Under the pieces are notes generated by a model, which saw nothing but the letters and a program-made list of their open reading frames with translations, searched no databases and had not been told where the DNA came from. The position numbers and the translations under genes were made by a program. From contig CP099418.1 of the NCBI GenBank assembly GCA_024114885.1, positions 3,038,001 to 3,102,000 of the forward strand: 64,000 bases of DNA, given 5' to 3'. Below are positions 22,550 to 33,059 of this stretch, piece after piece. This DNA comes from Septoria linicola. Its lineage: Eukaryota > Ascomycota > Dothideomycetes > Mycosphaerellales > Mycosphaerellaceae. Position 1 is the first letter of the stretch; each line of letters starts with the position of its first letter.

Positions 22550-23893
22550 CTACCTTTCGCCTAGCTTTTTGAGGGCACTTGGTCCTTGCTCGTCCCACTC
22601 CTGCTTCGTCACCCACATGTTTTCTTTGTCTGCCATAATGTTCGCGAGCACGGCACCTCCGAGGAAGACCATGTGCCGCCTGCGCGGTGGGTCTTCTATG
22701 CGTACTTTGAACTTGCTCAGTCGCTCGGGATTGCCTCCAAGCACTTTAGTAAGCCATAGCTGCTTAATCTCCTTCTCCATTCTCGACGGCAGGCCCGGAT
22801 ACATGCTGCTTCCTCCAGAAAGGACAATGGCCTTGTACAGAGATGATCGTATGTCGACATCAGCCGACTGAATCGTGTTGAAGAGGAATTCGGCAATGCC
22901 GGGTTGCTCTACGTCAACCAAGTGTGGCTGGAATAGACACTCTGGAGCCTCAAAGCGCTCACTTCCAACGCGGATCACACGGCCATCGGGCAGAGTGTAA
23001 GATTCCACAAGTACGGTGGTGTCTTCGCTGAGGCGCTGATCGAGGGCCAGATCGTATGATACATAGCACAGTTTCTCCTTGATGGCACGAACCGTCTCAA
23101 AGTCTGCGGTTCGATTTAGAGCATAGCCACGGCGTAACAGTAGCGAAATCAGATTTCGAGTAACGTCTCGACCAGCAACGTCCAGTCTTCGAGTGAGGTG
23201 ATTGAGGACGGTACTCTCGTAAACGGGCACAATATGCGTGACACCATCTCCAGAGTCAACGACAACCCCAGACGACAGACCTTGTGCGTAAAGTGCGAGA
23301 ACTGCCTGAATGGCAACATATACTCCACCAAAATTGTATCGCTCAAACATGACTTCTGCCATTTGTTCGCGATTCTTGAGTGGATTCATTGGCGGCTCCG
23401 TCAATAGAATCTTTCGGCCTGTTGGGTCGATTTGCATCTTTTCAAAGAAGGTATAGTCCCAGAGATGTTGCATGTCTTCCCACCGCTTGACAATTCCGTT
23501 CTCCATCTGCATTTGGCGATCAGTCAACGCTTTCGCTCGAAGATTCCGCTAATATCGCAGTCGTTCGCGTACCGGATATGTGATCTGAAGCATCGACCTC
23601 GCATTCGCGGCCTCGTCTCCGCACATAATGTCCTTGAGCTGGATGTCGCCTGCTGCCTGCTCTTCCGTTCGCAATATGGGTCGGCCGACGATGGAGGGAT
23701 ATTGGTGGTCGGGGAAATTCTGCATCGCGGTCGCATGAGATGTTGTGATTGCGCTCTTTCGATTGAGTCCTGTCTTACCTGGCCAGCGTACCCAGCCTTG
23801 AGAAAGCCGGTACCGCCATCGAGTACTAGGTCTACGTGAGCGACATGCTGAGTGCTGAGGGGCATGCTAGTTACCTATTGGCGCCTCCGCCAT
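22550..23893 (-). CDS. ARP2: Actin-related protein 2 (Arp2/3 complex)
   Basis: There are four exons: 23893..23875 (MAEAPI), 23831..23779, 23719..23573 and 23506..22550, giving 391 aa, the normal Arp2 length. Spliced segments give [20 protein letters not shown] (phosphate loop 1 of the actin fold), [33 protein letters not shown] (phosphate loop 2) and [20 protein letters not shown] (adenosine loop). The protein binds ATP and is one of the two actin-like subunits of the Arp2/3 complex, which nucleates branched filaments at endocytic patches. Sla1, which acts in the same patches, is encoded about 20 kb away. All introns are 45-66 nt with standard ends. No unusual substitutions stand out. Confidence 0.95.
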
Positions 23894-24493
23894 GGTCGCG
23901 CGTAGTCGGTTGCGTTCAATTGGGGGGTTGTAATGGTTGAAGTGCCGAAACAGTTGCTGGCAATGTTCGTGGAAGTTGAGGTTCTGGCGCAAGCTCGCAA
24001 GTCGCAAGTCGGCCGTGCCCCACAGTGGACAACTTTGTGAAGGAGCAATGCGAGATGGGTTCTTTCAAATAATCAGAGAGGCGCATTACGAACATTAACA
24101 AGACATTATGTACACAAATTCGTTTGACTGGAACCATTGCAGCAGGCCCATTGCGCCAGCCCATTGTTGCATTTGACGAGGCCCAGCAGATCATCCCATT
24201 CCTCCATACTGATAGCAACAGCGGTAAGTCAGTAATTAGAAGGACTGTGCATTGCACCGAAGCCAGATTTGTGATCGTGCAAGCACTCAGCACCGAGCCT
24301 GCAGGCTGAGGTTGACGAAGTGCATGGTGATGCATGTTACACTGCTTCGGCGCATGAACGTTGCATAGTGCTGTTATCGACGATGGTTCCATGTCGGCCG
24401 TGTCGTGAGAAGATCCAGAGCGGATAGCATATACCAGAGAGAAACCATAATCACGCAAGTCGAAATCTCGTTGTCTGCTCCGCTGCTGCGCGA
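23894..24493. other. Intergenic between ARP2 and the SUN gene
   Basis: This 600-bp stretch is the ARP2 promoter plus the SUN gene 3' flank. A minus-strand frame open across 23916..24545 reads through the last SUN exon in another frame and has no protein-like blocks. I see no gene. Confidence 0.45.
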
Positions 24494-25821
24494 CTAAGAG
24501 AAGACGAAAGTGGCTGTGCCGGAACTCAGAGATACCTAAAAACATGTGTTGTCAGCATCGGAGTTACCACGGCACACAGCGTTCTACTTACAGTGCAACC
24601 AGTGGTGGAGCTGCACGATGATCCTGAGCAGTATTGACCATTGGCATACTTGCAGCTACCACTAATGCCGTCGCCAACAATCTCAACACAGAAGTCGAGT
24701 TTGGCATCGGTAGTTGGCGCATTTTGAAAGATGGACAGCCAGGCAGCGCCATTGCTGTAGCCTACGCCAAGATTCATGGGCGCGAAGTTGCCCCAAGGAT
24801 TTGCAGAGGTGCCCCACTGGCAAGCATCCTCGACCGACACGCCCGCTGGATTGACGTAGTATTGAGCGGACGTACTGCCGCCCTGCCATTTGTAGTAATT
24901 GTCCGCGTCTGGGCATGTAAGGTTCGAGGTCTGTCCGGGTTGAGTGTCGACAGGAACAGTCTCGCTTTCAGTACCTGGATAGTCGGTTCGACAAACTGCC
25001 ACGTTCTTGGAAAGTGTGTTCTTAACGAGAACTTGCACCTTGTCTGTACCCTTCATGCACAACTTCTTCGACATGCCCGGGTTCGTAAGTTGGAGCTTTC
25101 CGTTCTTGCACTGGATTCCGCCGACAGACTGGCCTGTAGCACCCTGCATGGTAGGCCATTGAGACTTCTGATATCCTGGAGGGCAAGCATAGGAGCAGTA
25201 AGAGTCTTCTTCACACCTGCCGCCCGAGGTTACAGTCTTGATGTTGTCCATGCCGGATGATCCCGAGCCTGAGCCTGGACATTGCACTCCGGTCCAGCCT
25301 CCTAGTCCCGTCCATTCGACAGCTACAGCACCATACTGCGAGGGGAACGTGTCGCACGAGAGTTCTCCGTCTGGAAAGTCGGCATCAACGCCAGTCGCGC
25401 CGCTGCCATAGCTTGGTGGCGATGGTTTGTTGGCCGGAGGAGGAGCTGGCTTTGGAGCTTCTTTGGTTGGCTGTGGCGTGTCAACTGGCTTGCTCACGCT
25501 TGTTGTAGGCGCAACATAGCTGCTGGGCGGCTGCGTCGAAGATGGCACATATCCTTTCGGAGCGGAAGACAGCGCGCCGTCTTTGGCAAAGATCAATGTG
25601 CCGTTCTTGATACCCTGTTGCACCTCGGATTCTGAAATGGGCATGCCATTCAGGACGTAGACCACCTCTGTTGGGCCAGGAACGGTAACATAGTCGGCTA
25701 CAGGATTGGCTGCTGGAGCGCGCTTCTCCTTGTGCAGGTGCTGGTGTCCATGACGATGCGCAGGCTGTGCGGCGGAAACCGCTGCTATCGCTGCACCGAG
25801 CACTGCAATAGAAGACTTCAT
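24494..25821 (-). CDS. SUN-family secreted cell-wall protein
   Basis: There are two exons: 25821..24592 and 24535..24494, giving 423 aa. The intron (GTAAGT..TTTAG) joins SSTTGCT to VSLSSGTATFVFS, the usual SUN C-terminus. A signal peptide (MKSSIAVLGAAIAAVSAAQP) is followed by a His-rich stretch and a Kex2-like KEKR site. A Pro/Ser/Thr linker (about 90-150) precedes the Cys-rich SUN domain with GGRCEEDSYCSYACPPGYQK, SQWPTMQGATGQSVGGIQC, and DACQWGTSANPWGNFAPMNL then GVGYSNGAAWLSIFQN. SUN proteins (Sim1, Uth1, Nca3, Sun4, Aspergillus Sun1) act on beta-glucan at septation and wall remodelling. The long upstream spacer (1.7 kb) fits a regulated promoter. Confidence 0.93.
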
Positions 25822-27545
25822 GTTTGATCTACAGCTGCAGCGATTGGTCTGTCCGTCCGTGTTTGAAGTGGGTCAAGGGTCAGCTAAGCTGTGCGTGGTC
25901 GATTGTTCCGTTCTGTCGCAGCGAAGCCACTGTGGATAGCTCCTTGTTGACTGCACGTGGTGGTTTCCGAATTCAGAGAGGGATTCGTGCGCGACAGGTG
26001 CCTGATGCCGAGTGGGAGTGTCGTCGGTGAGGTCTGCACTGACGCGTGGGTTGTGGTGGTAAAGAATGTGAGGCGGCAGGCGAGCGCGTGGTCAATAGCG
26101 ATTCCAATGAGTGAATTGGAGCAAAGACTCCAGGTGGAATAATGTGGTCGTCGGACGGAGCTGTGCTGTCGACGCTTTCACAACATGATCTAGTTGACTG
26201 TCCCAATGCTGGTGATGAAGGAGGAAGAGGGAGCGACGAGGGCAGGCGCTGTGGAAGGGTGTGTTGATCCAATTAACGTTAAATGAAATTGCCCTCACAA
26301 GCGATCTGCTGGCGTCTCTTCTTTTTCAACTTCTACTACGCTCCGCACCTTCTCGATGGTACTCGATGGCGACCGTCGCGATACTCCATCAGCGGTCTGC
26401 GCATCTGCTTGGTGTCATGCACGTGCTGTGGGTTTTCTGAGACATTGTCTACATCGCTCACAGTCTAATACTCACGGTCAGGCCCTAACACCCTGACGAC
26501 GGTCGCATTGACCCTCCCGAGGTCCGACGCCAGGAGTGACAGTGATGCACAATTGAACAGGACACAGCGTTAGCCACTGAGCATGTGTGCACCTCGATCG
26601 ATGATTGTTCATGATTCCAGTGCGCTTGTGTGCTGTCAGTAGTGCAATAGCGCGTGTTGGCACGACGTGGTTTATAGCACTGCAGGGATCATTGTGGTAT
26701 TTAATGAAAGTATGATTCCAAGATAATGTGCATAAGCGTGAGTGTGAAGTGTGCTTAGAACGACTGGACGAATATGTCTGCTACCTGAATAAGGAATGAC
26801 TGACACGTCCACTCACGATGTTGTTCATGTGAGGACTTAAAGTCCACCCGTACCTTCCAAGCTTTGAAGTTTGCATAGTAGAGACCTCTTCCATCGTGTC
26901 CACCCGAGATGCTCCAGCCGGCAGGTAACTTACTACTATGTTCACAGCTCGCAAAGCGATAGTACGCTGTAGCAAACACATCTTCCTGTAGCACCATTCA
27001 TGAAGGCACGGCATGCCAAGCTATACAGCCAGCAACATAAGATATCTGTCACTTGCTTCTTTGGCAGGCCTTGCTCAAATGAAGTCGTTGTTGTTGTCAT
27101 CGAACGACAGATCGCTCGTACGCATTCCACGGGAGTTGGGCGGTCACTTAGCATCCAAAGTGCACGTACAAGGGTGTCGCAGTGAAGGGCAGTGTACCGC
27201 TGCGAACCACAGGCTCAGGCCCTGAGCAGAGTTGCGTGGTGGCAGATCTAGCGCAAGTGAGCATATGAATCTGTCGCAGACTGCAAGTGCCAGGACGCCT
27301 ATGTGATCTGTTCTAGTCCAAGCCTGTGCAAGGCTGGTCGGGAGGCCGGCCAGATGGAAATGGCACAGAGAAGGTAAACTATTTCAGACGGTCTCGCAAG
27401 GCAAAGAGAAAGGTAGTGGCACAGTAGTAGAATTGTGGCAATGTTCGCTAATGGCAATCTTGTGAGCGCTCTGCCCAAGTGGTCGCCATGGTATATTTAC
27501 ACTTGTCTATTGGTGTCATCGGCTTTTCTCGAGTCGCAGGACGCT
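25822..27545. other. Large intergenic region, 1.7 kb
   Basis: This is the longest gene-free stretch in the window, between the SUN promoter and the 3' end of QCR8. Short ORFs on both strands (60-80 codons) lack motifs. One minus-strand frame at 26755..26997 (AYYRFASCEHSSKLPAGWSI) is somewhat protein-like but has no ATG context or partner exon I could place. I see no tRNA, repeat or transposon remnant. It may hold upstream control elements or an unrecognised small or noncoding gene. Confidence 0.35.
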
Positions 27546-28010
27546 TTACTCCTCATCGCCAAACTCTGCACGACCAGCTTTGGAGTTGAGGTACTCGTTC
27601 CTAACCATGTCAGAACATTTGGCCCATAAAAATGTATGGCGGTCGTTCTCACCTCTCAATCGCCCATTGCATAAGCTCGTACGCAACAATTATGGGCACG
27701 CCCCAGTACAGGATTTGTCCTCGTGTCCGTCTGAAGGTGTTGAAGATGGCAGCTTTGAAGGTTCCAGCAAGTGGGTTGGTCCGGTTGGCAGAGATGCCAT
27801 AGTGCACAATGCCCTTCTGCGGCTGAGAGCCAAGTGCTCCCCACGGGCCGAGATATCTGCAATTGTCTGTCAGCCACTGCCATCGGTCGGCTCTGTCGCT
27901 CGCTGTCTGTGGCATTGCGACGCAAAGCATCTATTGTTCCCCAGGTGTAGTACTCACTGGCCTGGCTTCTTCTCGCCTCCGCCCGCGCGAAGGATTTGTG
28001 AGGGTCGCAT
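27546..28010 (-). CDS. QCR8: Cytochrome bc1 complex subunit 8 (QCR8)
   Basis: There are three exons: 28010..27958, 27856..27653 and 27600..27546, giving 103 aa. Splicing gives MRPSQILRAGGGEKKPGQYL, GPWGALGSQPQKGIVHYGIS, a basic matrix segment (NTFRRTRGQILYWGVP), one membrane helix (VPIIVAYELMQWAIE) and a short tail RNEYLNSKAGRAEFGDEE. The two introns are 101 nt and 52 nt with GTGAG donors. Qcr8 is a small structural subunit of respiratory complex III that contacts cytochrome b near the quinone site. Its promoter is shared with PHB1. Confidence 0.94.
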
Positions 28011-28277
28011 CGTGTCGCGTATCGGTGCTTGTTGTGTTCGTGAGGACGAGGGAGCTGTCGCAAGACTGTGGTGTACGTATTGGCGCGCTGATTGCGATGG
28101 CCTCTTCAATGGTAAGAAGGATGGGTATGTCGGAGGAGAATGGTCAGCAATGCCGGATCGGCTAAGGCCCGTGCATTCAAACGATCATCTACGACCTCCA
28201 AGCTACCTCGACCACGTCCATTACTATTGCCATCACGACGTATTTTGAGTAGTCCATCGCCACGAAAACCCTCGACA
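28011..28277. promoter_or_regulatory. Bidirectional promoter QCR8/PHB1 with a CCAAT box
   Basis: A 267-bp spacer between two divergent nuclear genes for mitochondrial inner-membrane proteins. An ATTGG at 28079..28083 (CCAAT on the minus strand) lies about 70 bp upstream of the QCR8 start. The HAP/CBC complex binds CCAAT and controls respiratory genes in fungi; its use here is inferred. Confidence 0.45.
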
Positions 28278-29176
28278 ATGGCTGCCAACGCACTGAACAG
28301 CGTCTATCGCTGGGCAATTCCTACCGCGGCTGCCTTCTCGCTCGCCTCTGCATCCCTCTACGATGTCAAGGGTGGCACTCGTGCAGTGATCTTCGATCGT
28401 ATGCGCGGAGTGTCAGACCAGGTCGTCAATGAGGGAACGCACTTTCTAGTACCTTGGCTGCAAAAGGCCATCACATTCGACGTGCGAACGAAGCCTCGAA
28501 ACATCAGCACAACGACGGGTAGCAAGGACTTGCAGATGGTGAGCTTGACGCTCAGGGTGCTGCATCGCCCAGATGTACAGCAACTTCCAAAGATCTACCA
28601 AGTGAGTGATATGCAGCTGTAACATGTCCTGCAGTTGGCTGACACAAGGCATAGAATCTCGGACAAGATTACGACGAGCGTGTGCTCCCATCGATCGGCA
28701 ACGAAGTGCTGAAGGCCATCGTTGCTCAATTCGATGCTGCAGAACTCATTACACAGCGTGAGGCAGTCTCGAACCGAATACGGGCTGAGCTCCTTAAGCG
28801 CGCCTCGGAGTTCAATATTGCCCTCGAGGACGTCAGCATCACACACATGACTTTCGGTCGGGAGTTCACCAAGGCTGTGGAGGAGAAGCAAATAGCACAA
28901 CAAGAGGCTGAGCGCGCTCGATTCATCGTCGAGAAAGCGGAGCAGGAACGACAAGCGAACGTCATACGCGCAGAAGGAGAGTCGGAGGCAGCAGAGGTCA
29001 TCTCGAAAGCTGTTGCGAAGAGTGGTGATGGCTTGATTCAGATCCGAAGAATCGAGACACAAAAGGACGTGGCGCAAATGCTGGCGAACAACCCAAACGT
29101 CACATACCTACCAGGCGGACAGGGTGGACAGGACGGAGGCAAGGGTGGCAATTTCCTGTTGGGGCTAAGGTCATAG
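28278..29176 (+). CDS. PHB1: Prohibitin 1
   Basis: There are two exons: 28278..28601 and 28655..29176 (intron GTGAGT..CATAG), giving 281 aa. The N-terminal membrane segment ([20 protein letters not shown]) is followed by the SPFH/prohibitin domain: [20 protein letters not shown], then [20 protein letters not shown], then [21 protein letters not shown] coiled coil follows ([20 protein letters not shown]). The C-terminus is Gly-rich ([13 protein letters not shown]). With Phb2 it forms large rings in the inner mitochondrial membrane that stabilise new respiratory subunits and regulate the m-AAA protease. Length and order are normal for Phb1. Confidence 0.95.
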
Positions 29177-29306
29177 GAAGCGCACTGAACTGACTTTGTA
29201 AAGCAAGTGAGGCCGATGTCCAGCCTTGCCAGCGCATTGCAACTATAATACTCTTCTCTGCCACTGAAAGATCTTCTCCGCCAGAGCACGGTTCATGGTC
29301 AAGTGT

Positions 29307-30211
29307 TTACTCGGCATGAAATTCTTGCCAACGAAGTCGATAACCAAACACAGTACGCCGAAGCATCTCGTCCTGAGTTTCGACAGAGTCAGCAGCAGTC
29401 CACATTCGCCTTTAGGATACTCACCCCTGGATCTTCTTCGAACATCACTTTATCCATGATGTTCTCCAAGATCTTTTCCACGGCAAAGCCGCCGGCTCGA
29501 GCCAGCTCGAAAAATGCCAGATCCTTCTCTAGGAGCCATGGCCGATATGGCGTGAAAAACACTAGCGCCTGTGCATCGACTGACTTCTTCAGTGTTTGCT
29601 GAATGGTCCACAAAAGCTTCACATGCTCAGAGTGGTTAAAGAGAAGATCGGCAAGAATCAAGATATCAAAGCCAACGTCTTGCTGTGCGGTGTTCAAGTG
29701 CTTCACCAGCTCCGTCGTGTCAGCGCCCCAGAGATAGCCCGTGGCCGCAATGTTTGTAGCAGGAGTGGGTAGTAGTGAGCAGGTCTCGATGTTGGCGTGC
29801 AGATTTTCAATAAGAGCAGCGTCAGGATAATCCGTCACGACCACATACTCTGCGCCGTTGATGGCACAAATCAAACTTGGAAGTCCGGCTCCTGCTCCAA
29901 GCTCAAGTATAGTTTTGTTGCGTACGTATTCATGCTTGTTGGCCTCGAGATGGTCTGCCACCACTCGTCCAGCTTGCCACAAAAGGTGACCCTGTTATTG
30001 ACGCTATTCAGTTGTGCGTCTCACGCGTAATTTTTTGTCTTGGGATAAGCGTTTTCTAACATACCCATAGCGGGTTTTGAGAAGTTAGATGCAAGTGAAG
30101 GATTTCTCCCGATAGTGTTGTATGATCAACCTCCGATGGCTTGCCTTCGTCTTTGTAATATCCCGCAGGCTCTTCGAACCAGTTCATATCACCATCGTCG
30201 AGGTCAGCCAT
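29307..30211 (-). CDS. EFM7: EFM7-type eEF1A N-terminal methyltransferase
   Basis: There are three exons: 30211..30065, 29991..29425 and 29372..29307, giving 259 aa. Intron 1 (GTATGT..ACAG) joins TSQNPLW to GHLLWQAGRVVADHL. Intron 2 (GTGAGT..CTCAG) joins FEEDPG to DEMLRRTVFGYRLRW. It is a seven-beta-strand SAM-dependent methyltransferase of family 16 with motif I LELGAGAGLPSL, post-I VVVTDYPDAALIENL and FDILILADLLFNHSEH. Yeast Efm7/Nnt1 methylates the N-terminal Gly and nearby Lys of eEF1A. Efm7 is preferred over generic family-16 enzymes because of the conserved start and the GYRLRW end. The first 33 codons lie inside a 211-bp tandem duplication. Confidence 0.88.
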
Positions 30212-30322
30212 TGTTTATTAAGGTGAGAACTCTGATATGTAATGGTTAAGTGGGACGAATGAGAGTGTGGGATGCTTAGGGCGCGGGATGACCCGATGAA
30301 GACGCTCCTCTCACATCTGTTC
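30112..30322. repeat. 211-bp tandem duplication, copy 1 (inside EFM7)
   Basis: This unit covers codons 1-33 of EFM7 (100 nt) and 111 bp of its upstream sequence. The same 211 bp follow directly at 30323..30533. By eye I count three substitutions and no gap between the copies. Confidence 0.93.
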
Positions 30323-30422
30323 ATAGTGTTGTATGATCAACCTCCGATGGCTTGCCTTCGTCTTTCTAATATCCCGCAGGCTCTTCGAACCAGTTCATAT
30401 CACCATCATCGAGGTCAGCCAT
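30323..30422 (-). pseudogene. EFM7 5' fragment with premature stop
   Basis: The duplicated EFM7 start (ATG at 30422..30420) reads the same first 18 codons, but codon 19 (Tyr TAC) is TAG (30368..30366). Codon 5 Asp is a silent GAC to GAT change. The fragment cannot make Efm7. If transcription starts upstream of it, it would be an 18-codon upstream ORF in the EFM7 leader. Confidence 0.85.
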
Positions 30423-30533
30423 TGTTCATTAAGGTGAGAACTCTGATATGTAATGGTTAAGTGGGACGAATGAGAGTGTGGGATGCTTAGGGCGCGGGAT
30501 GACCCGATGAAGACGCTCCTCTCACATCTGTTC
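30323..30533. repeat. 211-bp tandem duplication, copy 2
   Basis: A head-to-tail second copy of 30112..30322. The three differences lie near 30366, 30407 and 30427. One of them creates a stop codon in the EFM7 frame. The copies abut directly, with a single shared A at the junction. Confidence 0.93.
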
Positions 30534-31143
30534 ACCGAGTCCATGGAACAAACCTACGGAGATGTCCAGAATAAACTCAACACGCTCGCAAAGACGCAAC
30601 AGATCTACAAGCGAAGAGAGTAACCGCGAAGCCAAGTCTGACACCTCGTAATCAAGCGCCTCTGCGGGACCCACCTTCTCATCTACGTGCATATGTCGCC
30701 CGACTTGCTGTCTTCTTTCAGCACCAACGCTGCTGCTAGACCTACAATCACAGGCGGCTCTCGCAAACATCGTGAAAGTCTGTCTGATTAAGTCTTGGCT
30801 GATGCGCCCTTGTGCGTGCCACAGTATCTTGACTTCAGACTCCAGCAATACCTTCAACGGGAGCAGCCGCAAACTTGCTCATCTCATCAAGTCGGATCTC
30901 GATACTGAGAAGGTGAGGTACGTGTCAAAAGTCTACCTGCGTTGCTGAGGGGCGAAGTTGCTGCCCTGGTATTGGAAGACATCCATCTAGTCGGCGAACT
31001 CTAAGGAACCACCCTCGGCGTACTGCAAGCACCCAGGACAATGGACCAGGGCTGCAATGTCACGGCTGATATACGGACAGACATTGCTGACTTTTCTCAG
31101 CTCAGCGAAGCGGTACTAGTCCAAGGAATCTGCTCGAGAGGAT
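30534..31143. other. Intergenic, EFM7 upstream / copper-fist promoter
   Basis: About 600 bp beyond the duplication. A 116-codon minus-strand ORF (30522..30872) and a short plus-strand frame with a helical look (MEQTYGDVQNKLNTLAKTQQ) are present. Neither has a recognisable family. They could be remnants of an older gene, but I cannot support that. Confidence 0.35.
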
Positions 31144-32580
31144 ATGGACCAAGAAAAGCCGTTCAAGACCATTGAGGTTGTCGACTCAAAGACCAATCAA
31201 GTTTGCAAAGTGGCGTGCATGTCATGTATTCGAGGTCACCGCACAACTTCGTGCGGTATCCCAGTCTGCCGAAGCAAGATATTTTGGACAGTCAAACGTC
31301 CGGGAAGGCCCTCAAATTCTTGTACATGCCGATATGGAGCCACAGGAGGTTGCAAATGTGTCGTTGCACGATCAGCGTGCCCACATAAGTCGAAGAAGGG
31401 CGAGAAACGAAGTGGCGAGTGCCGGTGCGATGAACAAGGGCGGTACTGCTGCTTGCTTGAGCCAGACCACTGGACTGCTCTGTTCAACTTGCTGAAGCCC
31501 GTGGTTGAATTCTTCCCGAGTCGAGAAATGCTTGAAGCTAAGCAGACCGCAACTGCCGGCACACAACAATTCATCTCAATACCCAACTACGCTATGGCCA
31601 GTCCACCTACCGCGATGACCGTACCGGGTACCCCAGATACGAGTGTTCATACGCCCGCGCCTTCGATAATGCCGTCGCCTTACGCCGGCTTCACCCCCCA
31701 GTCCTCATCTCTGACACCACGATTTGGTCTCATGGGGATCGGGGGACCTCAAGGCTCACAGCACAGCGTAACTCTTGACCCATTGATGTGGGACAGCAAT
31801 GTTCCAATGGCTCCAAGAGACTTCCCTCCTGCTTACGAGGGGTCGATGTCTCCACGACGATCGTGTTGCCAGAGCTCGGCGCCCTCCACCCAACATATTG
31901 CTTCACCATCCTCGACCACAGATCAAACATTCGTACAGCACGATCCAATACAGGACTTATCATTACCGCAGCCATACAATGCGCCTAACGGGATTCATGG
32001 GGAACATGGCACGGCTATGCCACCAGTTCTGACGCCCTCTTCGGCATCCACGTACAATTTCGAGCGACTACGAGCGGACTACCAATACTACCAGTTTCCT
32101 TCAGCAATCTGTCAGAACTGCGGCCTCAGCGGTTGTACGTGCAAGAACTGCCCGCCACCATTTCAGAACCCTGGTACTGGCAGTTGGGCACAGTGCTGTG
32201 GTCGTAAACACGCCCGAGATCCAGCCCCTGCTCCAGTACCGAATAAAGTCTCGCGATCATTAGAATATGACGGCACGCGAGGGATTTATCAGCATGCACA
32301 GGAACAGCAGTCAGGAGGTGGCTGTTGCAGCGGTCCAGCCCCGATCGAACCCATCAACGGCAGTGACCTCGGACCATTCCCTTTGGATCATAACTATCTT
32401 GATGCACTGGATGGTGTGCCTCCTGAAGTCTTCAATGAGTTTCAGCTGGATCACGACTTCTTGATGCCTGAGGGCAGCACATCGTTAAACATGGCCGATT
32501 ATGTGCATGTAGAGGAAGAAATAGCAGTACCAGAACTGGGTGGTGAAGAAAGTGGTGGTTGTTGTTGCAAAGGACCCTGA
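31144..32580 (+). CDS. Copper-fist transcription factor, Cys-rich tail
   Basis: This is a single exon of 478 aa. The N-terminal copper-fist domain (about 20-70) has ACMSCIRGHRTTSC and TVKRPGRPSNSC, the two DNA-contacting blocks (RGHR and GRPS) of Ace1/Mac1/Cuf1-type factors. A Cys-rich extension follows (CTCRYGATGGCKC, then CPHKSKKGEKRSGECRCDEQ and GRYCCLLEPDHW). The usual His of the Cys-x-His pair is absent (CGI); a Cys four residues on may replace it. The middle is Ser/Pro/Gln-rich. The C-terminal half carries Cys clusters (CQNCGLSGCTCKNC, then GGGCCSG and GGCCCKG) of the kind that bind Cu(I). These factors switch on copper-detoxifying or copper-uptake genes; which one cannot be told from sequence. 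Confidence 0.88.
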   Translation: MDQEKPFKTIEVVDSKTNQVCKVACMSCIRGHRTTSCGIPVCRSKIFWTVKRPGRPSNSCTCRYGATGGCKCVVARSACPHKSKKGEKRSGECRCDEQGRYCCLLEPDHWTALFNLLKPVVEFFPSREMLEAKQTATAGTQQFISIPNYAMASPPTAMTVPGTPDTSVHTPAPSIMPSPYAGFTPQSSSLTPRFGLMGIGGPQGSQHSVTLDPLMWDSNVPMAPRDFPPAYEGSMSPRRSCCQSSAPSTQHIASPSSTTDQTFVQHDPIQDLSLPQPYNAPNGIHGEHGTAMPPVLTPSSASTYNFERLRADYQYYQFPSAICQNCGLSGCTCKNCPPPFQNPGTGSWAQCCGRKHARDPAPAPVPNKVSRSLEYDGTRGIYQHAQEQQSGGGCCSGPAPIEPINGSDLGPFPLDHNYLDALDGVPPEVFNEFQLDHDFLMPEGSTSLNMADYVHVEEEIAVPELGGEESGGCCCKGP

Positions 32581-33059
32581 TAACTTCTACGGTCCAACAA
32601 CAAGAACTATGATCGCCCAAGAAAATGCATGCATTGCTATGGTAGCGAGCAATCAGGGTCGTGTGACTGCGATCGTCGACTTCTTGGATTCTGCGGCCGA
32701 AGACGACCAGATTGCGGTGCACTCACACATGCATATGCACGCTGGCCCAGGAGGCTGCGCATAGAAGTATAGCGGATTCGCCCACGATGAGCAAGAGGAG
32801 ATAGAGGGAAACGGGGCTCCGTGGCATATATGTCAATGACTCCAGTCGGATGACGCAGTGCAAGAAGCGCTGTCGGTCTCATTAAAGGTGTCAATTCCAT
32901 CCCGTTGCGCTATGATATCCTACTTTCGTGCTGTACAAGTGGCGACCAAGAGCCGCCACTACAGGCTCATCTAACAGCCTGTGTGAAGTGTCGAGAATAC
33001 GCATTCCAACCACTGCGCCTCATCGCGCCCACCACTATTACCACTCCACCAACGACTTT
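32581..33059. other. Convergent intergenic region
   Basis: The 3' flanks of the copper-fist gene and SSO1. Nothing protein-like or repeated was noticed. Confidence 0.4.

Noticed and set aside
23916..24545. 209-codon minus-strand ORF overlapping the last SUN exon
   Set aside because: The SUN splice to VSLSSGTATFVFS explains the overlap region. The rest has no protein-like blocks.
24634..25260. 208-codon plus-strand ORF
   Set aside because: Antisense shadow of the SUN-domain gene, whose protein match and intron are clear.
26755..26997. 80-codon minus-strand ORF in the 1.7-kb spacer
   Set aside because: Mildly protein-like composition, but no ATG-led model, splice partner or motif could be supported.
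30522..30872. 116-codon minus-strand ORF next to the tandem duplication
   Set aside because: Not recognisable as any family and with no supporting splice sites; kept only as a remark in the intergenic entry.
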